Assembly (NCBI GenBank): GCA_021841935.1
Contig: JAKCDL010000004.1
Location: 62,001-126,000 of the forward strand
Reading direction: 5' to 3'
Length of the DNA stretch: 64,000 nucleotides
Source: Actinomycetes bacterium
GTDB taxonomy: Bacteria; Actinomycetota; Acidimicrobiia; Acidimicrobiales; Acidimicrobiaceae
Made by a program: the position numbers and the translations under genes. Shown here one piece after another: positions 43,779-53,860 of this stretch. The first letter of the stretch is position 1; the number at the start of each line of letters is the position of its first letter. The notes under the pieces are model-generated. The model saw nothing but the letters and a program-made list of their open reading frames with translations. It was not told the origin of the DNA and did not search any database.

Positions 43779-46622
43779 GTGTCCGAAAAACTAACTGTAA
43801 AAGGTGCGAAAGAACACAACCTCAAAGATGTTCACCTTTCGATTCCTAGAAACAAACTCGTAGTATTCACAGGACTATCAGGCTCTGGAAAGTCGTCACT
43901 CGCCTTCGACACCATCTTTGCCGAAGGTCAACGTCGCTACCTCGAATCGCTCTCATCCTATGCCAGGCAGTTTCTTGGTCAGCTGGACAAGCCCGACGTC
44001 GAATCGATCGAAGGGCTCTCCCCCTCGATCTCCATCGACCAAAAGTCAGCTCCTCGAAATCCACGTTCTACGGTTGGAACAGTAACGGAGATTAACGACT
44101 ACCTTCGCCTGCTCTTCGCTCGCGTAGGGACTCAATACTGTCACATCTGTGGTGAAAAGGTCGAACGCCAGACCGTACAGCAGATAGTAGATCGGCTCAT
44201 GGAGATCGACGAGGGCGGTCGCTTCATGGTGATGGCCCCCTTGGTCGAGGGGCGTAAAGGCGAATTTGCCACACTCCTTCATGAGGTGGCTCGCAAGGGG
44301 TACTCGAGGGCTCGAGTCGATGGCGAAATTATCGACGTAGCACAAGCTACGCACTTCGATTTGAATCGATACGAAAACCACCATATTGACGTTGTCGTCG
44401 ACCGTCTAACTCGTCGAGAGGGTATCGAATCTCGCCTAACAGATTCAGTAGAGAGTGCTCTCGAGCTTGGAAACCGCCGACTAAAAGTAGTAGTTCTACC
44501 GAGTGGAGATCAGACCGAAGAGATCGAAGTCGTCTTCTCTGAGCTCCTCGCATGCAATAACTGCGGGATTAGCTTCTCCGAGCTAGCACCTAGAAACTTC
44601 TCCTTCAACTCTCCCTATGGTGCATGCGAAGCCTGCGATGGGCTCGGAACGACGGTTGAGGTCGATGGCGAGTTAGTCATCCCTGACCCAACGCTATCGA
44701 TACTTCAAGGTGCGATAGCGCCATGGGCCTCAATGAAGAGCGACTTCTACCTCTCTGGCCTCGAGGCTCTAGCCAACAAGATGGGATTTGACCTGCGCAC
44801 CCCATTTCAAGACCTCCCCGAGAAGGCTAAAAACGAGATCCTAAATGGCGAAAAGTCGACCAAACTCAAGGTCAACCTCTCATCGCGTTATTCACGGGGC
44901 GAAGTCAATATGAAGTGGGAGGGGGTCATCCCTTGGCTACGTCGACGATTTGAGACATCGACCTCTGAGGGAGCTCGAGAGCAAGTTCGGCAGTACATGA
45001 GTGACGTCGCCTGTTCTACCTGTGGTGGCCACAGACTAAAGGCTGAATCGCTGAGCGTATTGGTGGGAGATTATTCAATTGCACAGATCTCTTCACTCTC
45101 GATCGCTAGCTGTACAGATACCATGGCCTCGATAAAGTTCGACGATCGCGACTCCATCATCGCCAACCCAATCTTGCGCGAAGTAAATGCTCGCCTAAGG
45201 TTCCTAGTAGATGTGGGCCTCGACTACCTCACTCTTGATCGATCCGCAAATACCCTTTCGGGTGGTGAAGCCCAGCGAATCAGGTTGGCATCACAAATTG
45301 GATCTGGACTCACAGGGGTCCTCTACGTTCTTGATGAGCCATCGATAGGGCTACACCAGCGCGACAATCAAAGACTCATAAAAACCCTTGAACGCCTACG
45401 TGATCTAGACAACTCAGTGATAGTTGTAGAGCACGACGAGGACACCATTCGAGCCGCCGACTACGTAGTTGACATTGGTCCAGGCGCTGGGATTCATGGG
45501 GGGCGTGTCGTTGGGGAGGGAAGCGTAGCGGATATCATCGCTTCACCCGAGTCGATAACTGGAGACTACCTCGCCGGCCGGCGTGAAGTAGCACCTCAAC
45601 GCGATTCACGAACCGTTGGTGACAAGTTCCTCTCGATCAAAGGGGCCACCGCCAATAACCTCAAAGGTGTAGACGTCGACATCCCTCTAGGACTCTTCGT
45701 AACCGTAACTGGAGTCTCGGGCTCCGGTAAGTCAACTCTTGTAAATGACATTCTGCGAAATGCACTGATGCAAAAGATATACAGGTCGAAGACTCCTCCC
45801 GCCAGACACAAGGCCATCCTTGGAATGGAAAATATTGACAAGGTCGTCGATATCGACCAGTCACCTATCGGTCGCACACCACGATCAAACCCAGCAACCT
45901 ATACAGGAGTCTTTGACAAGATCCGAGCCCTCTTCGCAGGAACACCCGAGTCAAGGGTCCGGGGGTACGAACAGGGTCGATTTTCCTTCAACATTCGTGG
46001 AGGTCGTTGTGAAACCTGTAGCGGCGATGGAACCCTTCGAATTGAAATGAACTTCCTGCCAGACGTCTATGTGCCCTGTGAGGCTTGTAAGGGTAGTAGA
46101 TACAATCGCGATACCCTCGAGATTGAGTACCGAGGAAAAAATATCGCTCAGATTCTCGATATGCCCGTAGACGAGGCATTGGGATTCTTCAAAGCCATTC
46201 CCGCCATTGATCGCCATCTATCGACCCTCTCCGAGGTAGGTTTGGGGTACATAAAACTGGGACAGCCAGCAACCACGCTCTCCGGTGGAGAGGCACAAAG
46301 GGTTAAGCTTGCAAGCGAGTTGGCGAAGCGGCCGACTGGCCACACCTTCTACATTTTAGATGAGCCCACTACTGGCCTACACTTCGAAGACGTTCGAAGG
46401 CTACTTGCAGTACTTCAGCGATTAGTCGATAACGGCAATACCGTCTTGACGATTGAGCACAACTTAGATGTCATAAAGTCCTCCGACTACCTAATCGACC
46501 TCGGACCAGAGGGGGGAGATAAGGGTGGACGTCTAATCGGTGTCGGAACTCCATGGGAACTATCAAAAAATCGAGAGAGTCACACCGGCCACTTTCTGGT
46601 TGAGTTACTTTCTTCGAAGTAA
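43779..46622 (+). CDS. uvrA: UvrA, excinuclease ABC damage-recognition ATPase
   Basis: A 947-residue double ABC ATPase that finds distorted DNA and loads UvrB. The first Walker A is [10 protein letters not shown], the second [11 protein letters not shown] (near 640). Both signatures ([30 protein letters not shown] and [18 protein letters not shown]) are intact. The zinc modules are seen in CNNCG...CEAC and CETCSGDG...CEACKG, with an additional CHICG. Starts at GTG. Convergent with the FAD oxidase gene. No actinobacterial LexA box (GAAC-N4-GTTC) was found upstream by eye. Confidence 0.98.
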   Translation: MSEKLTVKGAKEHNLKDVHLSIPRNKLVVFTGLSGSGKSSLAFDTIFAEGQRRYLESLSSYARQFLGQLDKPDVESIEGLSPSISIDQKSAPRNPRSTVGTVTEINDYLRLLFARVGTQYCHICGEKVERQTVQQIVDRLMEIDEGGRFMVMAPLVEGRKGEFATLLHEVARKGYSRARVDGEIIDVAQATHFDLNRYENHHIDVVVDRLTRREGIESRLTDSVESALELGNRRLKVVVLPSGDQTEEIEVVFSELLACNNCGISFSELAPRNFSFNSPYGACEACDGLGTTVEVDGELVIPDPTLSILQGAIAPWASMKSDFYLSGLEALANKMGFDLRTPFQDLPEKAKNEILNGEKSTKLKVNLSSRYSRGEVNMKWEGVIPWLRRRFETSTSEGAREQVRQYMSDVACSTCGGHRLKAESLSVLVGDYSIAQISSLSIASCTDTMASIKFDDRDSIIANPILREVNARLRFLVDVGLDYLTLDRSANTLSGGEAQRIRLASQIGSGLTGVLYVLDEPSIGLHQRDNQRLIKTLERLRDLDNSVIVVEHDEDTIRAADYVVDIGPGAGIHGGRVVGEGSVADIIASPESITGDYLAGRREVAPQRDSRTVGDKFLSIKGATANNLKGVDVDIPLGLFVTVTGVSGSGKSTLVNDILRNALMQKIYRSKTPPARHKAILGMENIDKVVDIDQSPIGRTPRSNPATYTGVFDKIRALFAGTPESRVRGYEQGRFSFNIRGGRCETCSGDGTLRIEMNFLPDVYVPCEACKGSRYNRDTLEIEYRGKNIAQILDMPVDEALGFFKAIPAIDRHLSTLSEVGLGYIKLGQPATTLSGGEAQRVKLASELAKRPTGHTFYILDEPTTGLHFEDVRRLLAVLQRLVDNGNTVLTIEHNLDVIKSSDYLIDLGPEGGDKGGRLIGVGTPWELSKNRESHTGHFLVELLSSK

Positions 46623-46650
46623 TACCAAGTCGGCGTCGAAGGCGAGGGCC

Positions 46651-47997
46651 TTAGAAGATCACACCAGGATTCAAAATACCATTTGGATCAAAGATGGACT
46701 TTACTGCCCTCATGGCCTGAAGTTGGGCATCGTTCTTTACCTTAGAAAGGTATCCCCTCTTGAGGGTACCGATTCCGTGTTCAGCTGAAATTGACCCCCC
46801 TAATTCAATGGTTAGGTCAATAATGGCGTCGTCGATCTGTTCACTTGGACAAGTTGAAACCACGTTGAGATGGATGTTTCCATCGCCTAGGTGACCGAAG
46901 ATGTATGCTCTTACGCTTCCATCTAGTGCTTCCAACCTCTTCTTCGCTCTCTCCCAGAACTCTTCTACTTGACTCAAATCAAAAGAAACGTCGTATTTAT
47001 CGACCTTACCCAAGGAAGATATTGCTATAGTATGGTGCTCGCGCAGAGCCCAAAGTCTCTTGGCACTAGATGAATCTGAGGCCACTGCGACGTCAAATTC
47101 CAAGTCACTAAAGAGCGATGAGAGGTCACTCTCCAACGAACTACTTCCATCGAATTGAAAAAGTAGATAGAAGCGAGCCGCGAATGGCGCGTTCGAGCTG
47201 AGAGCCCTTGCTACCAATACTGCGCCATCGTACGTAAAGAATTCAGCGGCAGAGAGGGTCGCAAATTGACGGGCGGACTGAAGAGTGTCTAAGGCATCTG
47301 AAAATGTATCGACCCCCACGAGCACCGTAACGCTCGATGCGGAGTCCGGAATGAGCCGAAGGGTCGCGCACGTAACCACTCCAACTGTACCCTCTGCTCC
47401 AATCGCTATTCTTCCAACGTCGATTCCAGTATTGTCCTTAGGAAGACGCGATGAAGCTGCAACTAAACCAAAGGCAGGGGTTACCAGATCGAGCGATAAG
47501 ACTTGATCCCTAAACCCACCATTTCGAATGAAGTGAATTCCACCCGCGTTAGTAGAGATCATCCCACCGACCGTCGCGCTATCCCTCGATGCAAGATCAA
47601 CACCAAAGTGAAATCCCGTGCCTTCGAGGTACCGTCCAAGCTCGCTCAAGGTCACACCAGCCTCACAGGTAATCCTGCCTAGTTGACTGTCGAAGTGACT
47701 GATTCGCTTTAACCTTGAGGTTGTCAAAATGAAGTCAGACCTTACAGGTGTCGCACCACCTACTAGAGAGGTGTTACCCCCCTGAAGATGAATTGGAGTC
47801 TTGAATCGATTCGCAAGGATTAGGATCAACTCGAGCTGAGCTGGCGAAGATGGCCTGAGTAAGAAGCAGGCCTTGCCCTGGACTTTGCCGGTCCAGTCAG
47901 AGTTGCTCGATCGAATAACATCTTCGTCATCGATTAAAACTTCGGGTATCGTCTCTCTCAAAGATTCAACAAAGAGTCTGCTCGATTCATATTCCAA
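46651..47997 (-). CDS. FAD-binding 2-hydroxyacid oxidase/dehydrogenase (GlcD-like)
   Basis: A 448-residue flavoprotein of the VAO/PCMH fold. The FAD region is QGGNTSLVGGATPV followed by CEAGVTLSELGRYLEGTGFHFGVDLASRDSATVGGMISTNAGG; the C-terminal FAD-oxidase domain has YIFGHLGDGNIHLNV and SAEHGIGTLKRGYL. These match D-lactate dehydrogenases and glycolate oxidase subunit D. No partner Fe-S subunit gene (GlcF type) is nearby, so its electron acceptor is unknown. The TTG start at 47997 has only a weak ribosome-binding site. Confidence 0.9.
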   Translation of the reverse strand: MEYESSRLFVESLRETIPEVLIDDEDVIRSSNSDWTGKVQGKACFLLRPSSPAQLELILILANRFKTPIHLQGGNTSLVGGATPVRSDFILTTSRLKRISHFDSQLGRITCEAGVTLSELGRYLEGTGFHFGVDLASRDSATVGGMISTNAGGIHFIRNGGFRDQVLSLDLVTPAFGLVAASSRLPKDNTGIDVGRIAIGAEGTVGVVTCATLRLIPDSASSVTVLVGVDTFSDALDTLQSARQFATLSAAEFFTYDGAVLVARALSSNAPFAARFYLLFQFDGSSSLESDLSSLFSDLEFDVAVASDSSSAKRLWALREHHTIAISSLGKVDKYDVSFDLSQVEEFWERAKKRLEALDGSVRAYIFGHLGDGNIHLNVVSTCPSEQIDDAIIDLTIELGGSISAEHGIGTLKRGYLSKVKNDAQLQAMRAVKSIFDPNGILNPGVIF

Positions 47998-48180
47998 AGA
48001 GGAAACCTTTGCTCTTGTGAGGACACTACCCTAGAGATTTAGTTAAGTGATACTACGACACAAAAAATCACCTTACAAATCAAAATCAAAGAAAGATTAA
48101 GAAAAGCCATATCATCGCAGTTCTTAGTCTTTTAGGTCTCTTTGAAAAGGCAATTTCCAAACAATTTTAGAAAGATCTAA

Positions 48181-49422
48181 TTGAAACGCTACCTAATAGA
48201 TATCCGCCCTTTAGGCGAGAGCAGTCAATTTAGAAAGATGTTTGCGAGTCAGTTGATCTCGAACCTGGGCGATCAATTAAGCGCAGTAGGTGTCGCATAC
48301 GAGGTCTATCACATAACCGGGTCGTCGTTCCAAGTTGGAGCCGTTAGCGTCGCACAACTCATTCCGCTCGCGCTAGTCTCAATCTTCGGTGGGGGCCTAG
48401 TCGATCACCTAGATAGACGAAAGCTTATGCTCGGCGGTTACCTCCTCTCGGGGCTACTCTCAATTGGTACTCTCCTAGATATCGCACAGACAAAGGTCCT
48501 GCTATGGCCCCTTTACCTCTTTCCCGCCTTGATTGCAGGCGCTTCGGCTTTAGTTAGGGCATCCCAAAATGCAACAGTTACCGGAGTAGTCGGAGATCAT
48601 CTAATTACAGCAGCTGCAGCCCTGCGGCAGCTCATGTTTCAAATTGGAGCAATTACCGGCCCCGCTATCGCCGGCATCATCATCGCCAAAGGGGGAGTAC
48701 TAGGGGCTTTTATCATCGATACAATCTCATTTTTTGGGGGACTATTAATCACACTTTCCCTCAATCCTCTACCACCAATTAATTCAAGTAATAGCAGGCG
48801 GACTCGAGTTAAAGATGGCTACCGAGCTGTTAAAGAGAGTCATGCTCTCATGGGCATATACCTGATCGACCTAATCGCGATGGTCTTTGGATTGCCAAGG
48901 GCACTCTTTCCAGCATTAGCGGTCCATCAATTTCACGGTGGCCCCGCACTTCTTGGATATATGTACGCCGCCCTCGGAGGTGGATCAATTGTGGCAGCGC
49001 TCTCATCGGGATGGCTTGCCTCAATAAAACGCCTAGGCCTCGCAATTGAGATTAACGTCGTCATTTGGGGAGTTGCAATTACCCTCTTTGGCGTAACCCA
49101 TCAAAGCACAGTTGCGCTGCTAATGCTTGGTCTAGCAGGATACAGCGACGTAAATTCGGCTATTCTGCGGAACTCACTCCTACAGTACTCCGCTCCGAAA
49201 GAGACGCTTGGACGCCTGAACGCCGTTCAAATATTGGTTGTTACAGGAGGTCCACGCCTTGGCGACTTAGAGTCAGGCGTTGCCGGAAGCCTAGGGGGTA
49301 CCACATTTGCCGTCGTTTCGGGAGGCGTGGCCTGCATAGCGCTAACTGTGGCTCTTGCCCTTGGCCTCGGTGGATTCACACGTTACAACGTCACTAAACG
49401 AAGAGGCGACAGACCAAGCTGA
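48181..49422 (+). CDS. MFS transporter (EntS/MFS_3-like exporter)
   Basis: A 413-residue permease with twelve predicted helices. FASQLISNLGDQLSAVGVAYEVYHITGSSFQVG at the N-terminus and the loop GGLVDHLDRRKLMLGGYLLSG are typical of the MFS_3/EntS drug and siderophore exporters. The start is a TTG; an AGAAAG seven bases upstream is the only candidate ribosome-binding site. No siderophore synthesis gene is nearby, so the substrate stays open. Confidence 0.87.
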   Translation: MKRYLIDIRPLGESSQFRKMFASQLISNLGDQLSAVGVAYEVYHITGSSFQVGAVSVAQLIPLALVSIFGGGLVDHLDRRKLMLGGYLLSGLLSIGTLLDIAQTKVLLWPLYLFPALIAGASALVRASQNATVTGVVGDHLITAAAALRQLMFQIGAITGPAIAGIIIAKGGVLGAFIIDTISFFGGLLITLSLNPLPPINSSNSRRTRVKDGYRAVKESHALMGIYLIDLIAMVFGLPRALFPALAVHQFHGGPALLGYMYAALGGGSIVAALSSGWLASIKRLGLAIEINVVIWGVAITLFGVTHQSTVALLMLGLAGYSDVNSAILRNSLLQYSAPKETLGRLNAVQILVVTGGPRLGDLESGVAGSLGGTTFAVVSGGVACIALTVALALGLGGFTRYNVTKRRGDRPS

Positions 49423-49580
49423 AGACATACTAAATAACATGGTCTTCGACTAGCATGAAAGACCGCCCGGAGTGTGTTCGTTCCAAAAATTTGCCCAGAT
49501 GATTAAACTGGTGCATCACTTTGAATGTACGGGGCCAAGTAAACGAGTGGCTCGACTAGCGTCCGAGCTAGAGGACCATT

Positions 49581-50960
49581 ATGAGCAGCCAACTTTACTC
49601 AAAACGCGATAAGAAACTGCTTGCGACATCCCTACTCGTCGTAGTATCAACTATCGCCTTTGAAAACCTTGCCACAACCTCAGATCTCGCGGCCATCGGA
49701 AGACACTTTCACACCACCACCCTACTTCCGTTGATTCTTAGCCTCTATCTCGGTGGTGAGCTATTTGGGGTTGTAGTACTTGGAGAAGTCTCGAAGAGAT
49801 TTGGGAAAAAGAGGGCTGCGCTAGGAGGAATTTTACTCTTCCAACTCGGAATCGTCTTAGTTGCAATCAGCCCCTCGATTACCGCTCTACTTCTAGCGCG
49901 AATCGTTCAAGCCATTGGTGGAGGAACCTTCGGCTCGATTGGTTACGTGATCATAAAAGATGTCTTTGATGAAAAAGAGAGGCCAAGAATCTTCTTTGGC
50001 TTTTCACTGGCGTGGGTACTACCCTCCCTCTTCGCACCCGCACTATCGGGTATCCTCGCACAAAGCTTGGGTTGGCAGGCTCCATTTCTAGTTGTTCTAC
50101 CAATTTCAATTACGTCGACGATTTTGACGAGTTTCACCTTGAAGAGTGAGCCACTTAGTTTGCCAACTAAAGACGAGGTACGGTCTTCATTAAGACGAAT
50201 CTTTGCCGTAGTGCTCCTTTCAGTTGGCCTCTCGATGGTACTTCGCCTAACGAACGGAGGTGTATCTGCTATCAGCTACCTCCTGGCTGCGCCACTTCTA
50301 ATAGTTGCAGGGGTCGGAGGGTATCGCCTTACTCCATTTAACGCCTTCAAAGTCGCCAACCAATTGAAGTGGCTTATTATCTTCAGATTCATAACCGACG
50401 TTGCCTTCTTTGGAGTAGACGGACTTCTGCCGCTACTCTTCTTTCAAGACCGTCACCTATCGCTCGCTACCTCGGGGGCCACATTGACGTCAGCGGCAAT
50501 CTCTTGGAGTTTGGGGTCGTGGTTAAATTCGAAGTTCACTCGTAAGGCAAGGCGCTCGCTAATTCTGTTGATCGGATCGTCGATAGCCCTCATAGGAGTC
50601 GTCTTCACATCGGTATCGATTTTCTTTGGACTCCCGACACTTCTGATAATCATCGCTTGGACTATCACTGGCCTAGGGATGGGCGGCATCTACGTAACGA
50701 TATCAGTTGCAGTTCTCGACTTTGCCCCAGACGAAGAGACTGAGGAGGTAACTTCAGCTATTGCACTAGCAGATCTGACTGGAATAGCTATTGGTACGGG
50801 AGTTGTAGGCACATTTGTATCGATAGCTTCATCGACTCATGCATCTCACGTAGTTAGTGACGGAGTCTTGGGAGGAACCTACCTAGGAGTAGCAATCTTC
50901 ATCTTTACCATTGCAACATCACGCAAGATCAAAATGCACAACCAAAGCGTGGCTGCATGA
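49581..50960 (+). CDS. MFS transporter, DHA2-like 14-helix type
   Basis: A 459-residue permease with about fourteen hydrophobic segments. Helix 2 ends in GEVSKRFGKKRAALGG (motif A) and helix 4-5 carries LLARIVQAIGGGTFGSIGYVIIKDVF, the antiporter motif region of drug:H+ antiporters. Substrate unknown. It overlaps the DUF167 gene by ATGA, so that small protein is made from the same message. Confidence 0.87.
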   Translation: MSSQLYSKRDKKLLATSLLVVVSTIAFENLATTSDLAAIGRHFHTTTLLPLILSLYLGGELFGVVVLGEVSKRFGKKRAALGGILLFQLGIVLVAISPSITALLLARIVQAIGGGTFGSIGYVIIKDVFDEKERPRIFFGFSLAWVLPSLFAPALSGILAQSLGWQAPFLVVLPISITSTILTSFTLKSEPLSLPTKDEVRSSLRRIFAVVLLSVGLSMVLRLTNGGVSAISYLLAAPLLIVAGVGGYRLTPFNAFKVANQLKWLIIFRFITDVAFFGVDGLLPLLFFQDRHLSLATSGATLTSAAISWSLGSWLNSKFTRKARRSLILLIGSSIALIGVVFTSVSIFFGLPTLLIIIAWTITGLGMGGIYVTISVAVLDFAPDEETEEVTSAIALADLTGIAIGTGVVGTFVSIASSTHASHVVSDGVLGGTYLGVAIFIFTIATSRKIKMHNQSVAA

Positions 50961-51304
50961 AATCGGGAGGAGATAGTGAGTCACTAGCCATAGCGATGGC
51001 AGTCGCCGATTCAATAAGCGAAGTAACGGGAGGTGCTCGATTGAAGATCCACGTCGCTACGTCGAAGGGACGGAGCCGAATCAAGGGATTTAGCTCAAGA
51101 GGGGTCGAGGTCGACATCGCAGCGCCCGCGGTAGAGGGTAGGGCGAACGACGAGGTTTTAGCTCTACTGCGCAAGGTATTTGGAGCACGGTCATCACAGA
51201 TCGAGATAACCTCAGGACATCACTCACGAGACAAGGTCATCCAACTGAGCGGCCTAAACAAAGAGCAAGTTGAGAGGACCTTGATCAACCCAATAGAGAG
51301 ATAG
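50957..51304 (+). CDS. DUF167/YggU family protein
   Basis: A 115-residue protein. The core VEVDIAAPAVEGRANDEVLALLRKVFG and QIEITSGHHSRDKVIQLSG is the DUF167 signature (YggU fold). Function is unknown throughout the family. An N-terminal extension of about 25 residues precedes the fold. Its ATG overlaps the stop of the MFS gene upstream. Confidence 0.88.
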   Translation: MKSGGDSESLAIAMAVADSISEVTGGARLKIHVATSKGRSRIKGFSSRGVEVDIAAPAVEGRANDEVLALLRKVFGARSSQIEITSGHHSRDKVIQLSGLNKEQVERTLINPIER

Positions 51305-51345
51305 TGCACCCGCAACCAGGTTTGGATTGGTTGCGGGCACCTTTG
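51304..51345 (+). terminator. Terminator-like hairpin between convergent genes
   Basis: CCCGCAACC (51309-51317) pairs with GGTTGCGGG (51329-51337), followed by CACCTTT. It begins at the DUF167 stop codon and lies just before the end of the convergent TauE/SafE gene. The T tract is short. Confidence 0.5.
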
Positions 51346-51353
51346 ATGCACTG

Positions 51354-52169
51354 TTAGTGCACCAAATGATAGATTGAGTTACCCGCCATATAGAGGGCAA
51401 GCACAATCAAAAGTACTACGAATGCCTTCTTGAGGGCTTTACCTTGAAGTCGAGACATCATCCTTGATCCAGCCAAAGAACCAACAAAGGCGCCAGCCGA
51501 GAAGAAGAGTATTACGCCCCAGTGAAGGTGAGATGAGCCGAGGCGCGAAAGTAGAGCAACGGCCGAATTGACCGAGATAACTAAGAGCGAAGTCCCTATC
51601 GCCTCTTCCATCTTGAAACCTAGAAATAGAACCAAAGCTGGGACTACGACAAATCCTCCACCAACGCCAAAGAACCCCGTTAGAAATCCCACACCACTAG
51701 CGGCGAGAATTAGCTTTGCGATATTTTGAGTCGAGAAAGAAGGCTTGGTATTAGAGCTATCGATGTCGGCCTGCTCTTCCTCTAATTCACCTGTCGTTGC
51801 TTGTGCAACACGCGGCGAAGGCGCCTTGACCATTCGCCATGCAACAAAGAACATCAGGGCCGAAAAGAGGACCAGGAGAAGGTACTGATTTAGGTGCTTA
51901 TTTAGAAGTGAGCCGACCACTGAGCCACCGGAGCCGATAATTCCAAAGACGAGCCCTCTGCTAACCCTAACTCGACCGCCGAAGTAGTGACCGATTGCAC
52001 CTGCAAGTGCAGCAGATCCAACGGCCACCAATGAGGCAGCAGTCCCAACCTTTACACTCTCACCCGCTATGTAAACAAGCATCGGGACGGCAAGGATGGA
52101 TCCTCCGCCACCGAGGGCACCTAATGCTCCTCCCATAAGGAGGCCTAAAAGTATCAGTACAACATCCAT
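51354..52169 (-). CDS. TauE/SafE-family sulfite/anion exporter
   Basis: A 271-residue membrane protein with about eight helices in two repeats. Each repeat has the family glycine motif: GGALGALGGGGSILAVPMLVYIAG at the start and GFLTGFFGVGGGFVVVPALVLF in the middle. A charged loop of about 30 residues (TGELEEEQADIDSS) joins them. Members export sulfite, sulfonates or related anions. It is divergent from a persulfide-dioxygenase-like gene, so sulfite made from persulfide is a reasonable cargo here. Confidence 0.9.
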   Translation of the reverse strand: MDVVLILLGLLMGGALGALGGGGSILAVPMLVYIAGESVKVGTAASLVAVGSAALAGAIGHYFGGRVRVSRGLVFGIIGSGGSVVGSLLNKHLNQYLLLVLFSALMFFVAWRMVKAPSPRVAQATTGELEEEQADIDSSNTKPSFSTQNIAKLILAASGVGFLTGFFGVGGGFVVVPALVLFLGFKMEEAIGTSLLVISVNSAVALLSRLGSSHLHWGVILFFSAGAFVGSLAGSRMMSRLQGKALKKAFVVLLIVLALYMAGNSIYHLVH

Positions 52170-52242
52170 GAAAACCCACCTATCAAACGTCAGAACAAAA
52201 GATAATCACTATTTGATATCCACTCTAATATTCAAATGTAAT

Positions 52243-52256
52243 AATGTACGTACATT
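52243..52256. promoter_or_regulatory. 14-bp palindrome between the divergent sulfur genes
   Basis: AATGTACGTACATT is a perfect palindrome midway between the TauE/SafE and metallo-beta-lactamase/rhodanese genes, with a near copy of one arm (AAATGTAA) a few bases before it. It is a candidate shared operator. Confidence 0.45.
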
Positions 52257-52386
52257 TACGAGAGGCCATGTAGAATATTTCATATAAAACTGACGAAGAT
52301 AACGCTGACGAAATGTAACTGAGCGAAAATGAAGAAATTGAAAAGTAGCAAACGTTAAGGTTGAACCCACTGAGAGGATACGCACC

Positions 52387-53754
52387 GTGGAGACAATTGT
52401 ACTTAGTACACCCGAGCTTGGAGATAGAAGCTATATCGTCCATGATGGCAAAAAGGCACTCGTAATCGATCCCCAAAGGGATATCGAAAGGGTAATCGAG
52501 GCCGCTAGCAACGCCGGCGTTGAGATAGTCGCAATCGCCGAATCCCACATGCACAACGACTACGTGACCGGAGGATACGAACTCGCAACGCTACTCGGAG
52601 TGCCATACCTAGTCAATGAAAAGGATGAGGTCTCCTTCGAGCGCACCGGGGTCTTCGATGGCTTTGAGATGGAGATCGGCGAGTTGACACTCAAGGTGAT
52701 CGCCACTCCTGGCCACACTCCAACCCACATTTCATTCGAAGTCACCGACAAAGATGGTAACGGAACCATCTTTTCCGGGGGATCCCTTCTCTACGGGTCA
52801 GTTGGACGTCCCGATCTCTTGGGTCCAGAGTTAGTTGACTTCCTCTCGCGCAGCCAATTTAGGAGCGTAAACCATCTAGCCAATGCACTTCCTGACGACT
52901 TCGCCGTCGCGCCAACTCACGGTTTTGGGTCGTTCTGTTCTTCCAATACATGTGAGGTTTCGAACAGCTCAACCATAGGTGCGGAAAAGACCTACAACTT
53001 TGCCCTCACCATCAAGGATGAGGATGAGTTCAAAGAGACTCTCCTTGCCGGCCTCGATGAATGGCCCACCTACTACGCCCACATGGGGCCAATGAATCAG
53101 TCGGGTCCATCGTCCTACTTTGACTCAATACCCTCGCTGTTGACAGATGATCAGCTTGCAAAGCTCATCGGCGATGGAGCATTCGTAGTAGATCTTCGAA
53201 GTGGAGAGGACTTTGCCTTAGAACACATCGCCGGAACGTTGGCACTAGGAGTCGGAACTAGCTTCTCCGCCTACTTTGGCTGGACCTATAGTTGGGGGGA
53301 TGAGATTGCGCTAGTTGCCTCAGACCTAAGCCAAGTTCTCGAAGCAAAGAGGCAGCTTGCACGTATTGGAATTGAGAATGTAGTCGGATATAGCCTCTTC
53401 GCAAATACCAACCCAGAGGTACTTACACGCTCATCGATGCAACTTGTGACATTTCCGGGTCTAGCGGAAGCTCTATCGACTGCAAAGTCGCCCATCGTCG
53501 ACGTTCGACGCAAGAATGAAAATGCGCAATCTTCAATTCCTGGCGCGATTAATATCCCAGTTCACAACCTGTTCGAACGCCATGGAGAGTTGGAGTCAAT
53601 CAAGGATCAAACGATCTACGTTCACTGCGCCGGTGGATATCGGTCAGTCTTTGGAGCATCTATTCTAAAGAAGCTCGGATTCAAGGTAGTTGCCGTTCGT
53701 GACAGTTATACCGAGGAGGCACGAGCCCTCGTTTTAGCCAAAATCGCCGCTTAG
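52387..53754 (+). CDS. Metallo-beta-lactamase/double-rhodanese protein (persulfide-dioxygenase-like)
   Basis: A 455-residue sulfur enzyme. Residues 1 to about 240 are a metallo-beta-lactamase fold related to ETHE1, with HMHND at 54-58 and TPGH at 107-110. The usual GD(T/A)L Asp is replaced (SGGSL; Gly132), which removes one expected iron ligand. Residues about 255-345 form a rhodanese domain without an active-site Cys. Residues about 360-450 form a second rhodanese with Cys414 in HCAGGYRS. It may oxidise or relay sulfane sulfur, though iron-dioxygenase activity is doubtful without the Asp. GTG start. Confidence 0.86.
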   Translation: METIVLSTPELGDRSYIVHDGKKALVIDPQRDIERVIEAASNAGVEIVAIAESHMHNDYVTGGYELATLLGVPYLVNEKDEVSFERTGVFDGFEMEIGELTLKVIATPGHTPTHISFEVTDKDGNGTIFSGGSLLYGSVGRPDLLGPELVDFLSRSQFRSVNHLANALPDDFAVAPTHGFGSFCSSNTCEVSNSSTIGAEKTYNFALTIKDEDEFKETLLAGLDEWPTYYAHMGPMNQSGPSSYFDSIPSLLTDDQLAKLIGDGAFVVDLRSGEDFALEHIAGTLALGVGTSFSAYFGWTYSWGDEIALVASDLSQVLEAKRQLARIGIENVVGYSLFANTNPEVLTRSSMQLVTFPGLAEALSTAKSPIVDVRRKNENAQSSIPGAINIPVHNLFERHGELESIKDQTIYVHCAGGYRSVFGASILKKLGFKVVAVRDSYTEEARALVLAKIAA

Positions 53755-53760
53755 AAGTAG

Positions 53761-53808
53761 AATAGGCCCCACTGCTCTAAAGACTGAAGCAGTGGGGCCT
53801 ATTATTTT
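53761..53808 (+). terminator. Strong terminator after the MBL/rhodanese gene
   Basis: AATAGGCCCCACTGCT (53761-53776) pairs perfectly over 16 bp with AGCAGTGGGGCCTATT (53788-53803), followed by ATTTT. The symmetric stem may also serve the convergent NYN gene. Confidence 0.82.
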
Positions 53809-53860
53809 AAAGTTCCTACTCTACTTGAAACTTCTAATGCGTTCAAAGAGTAAAGCGTCG

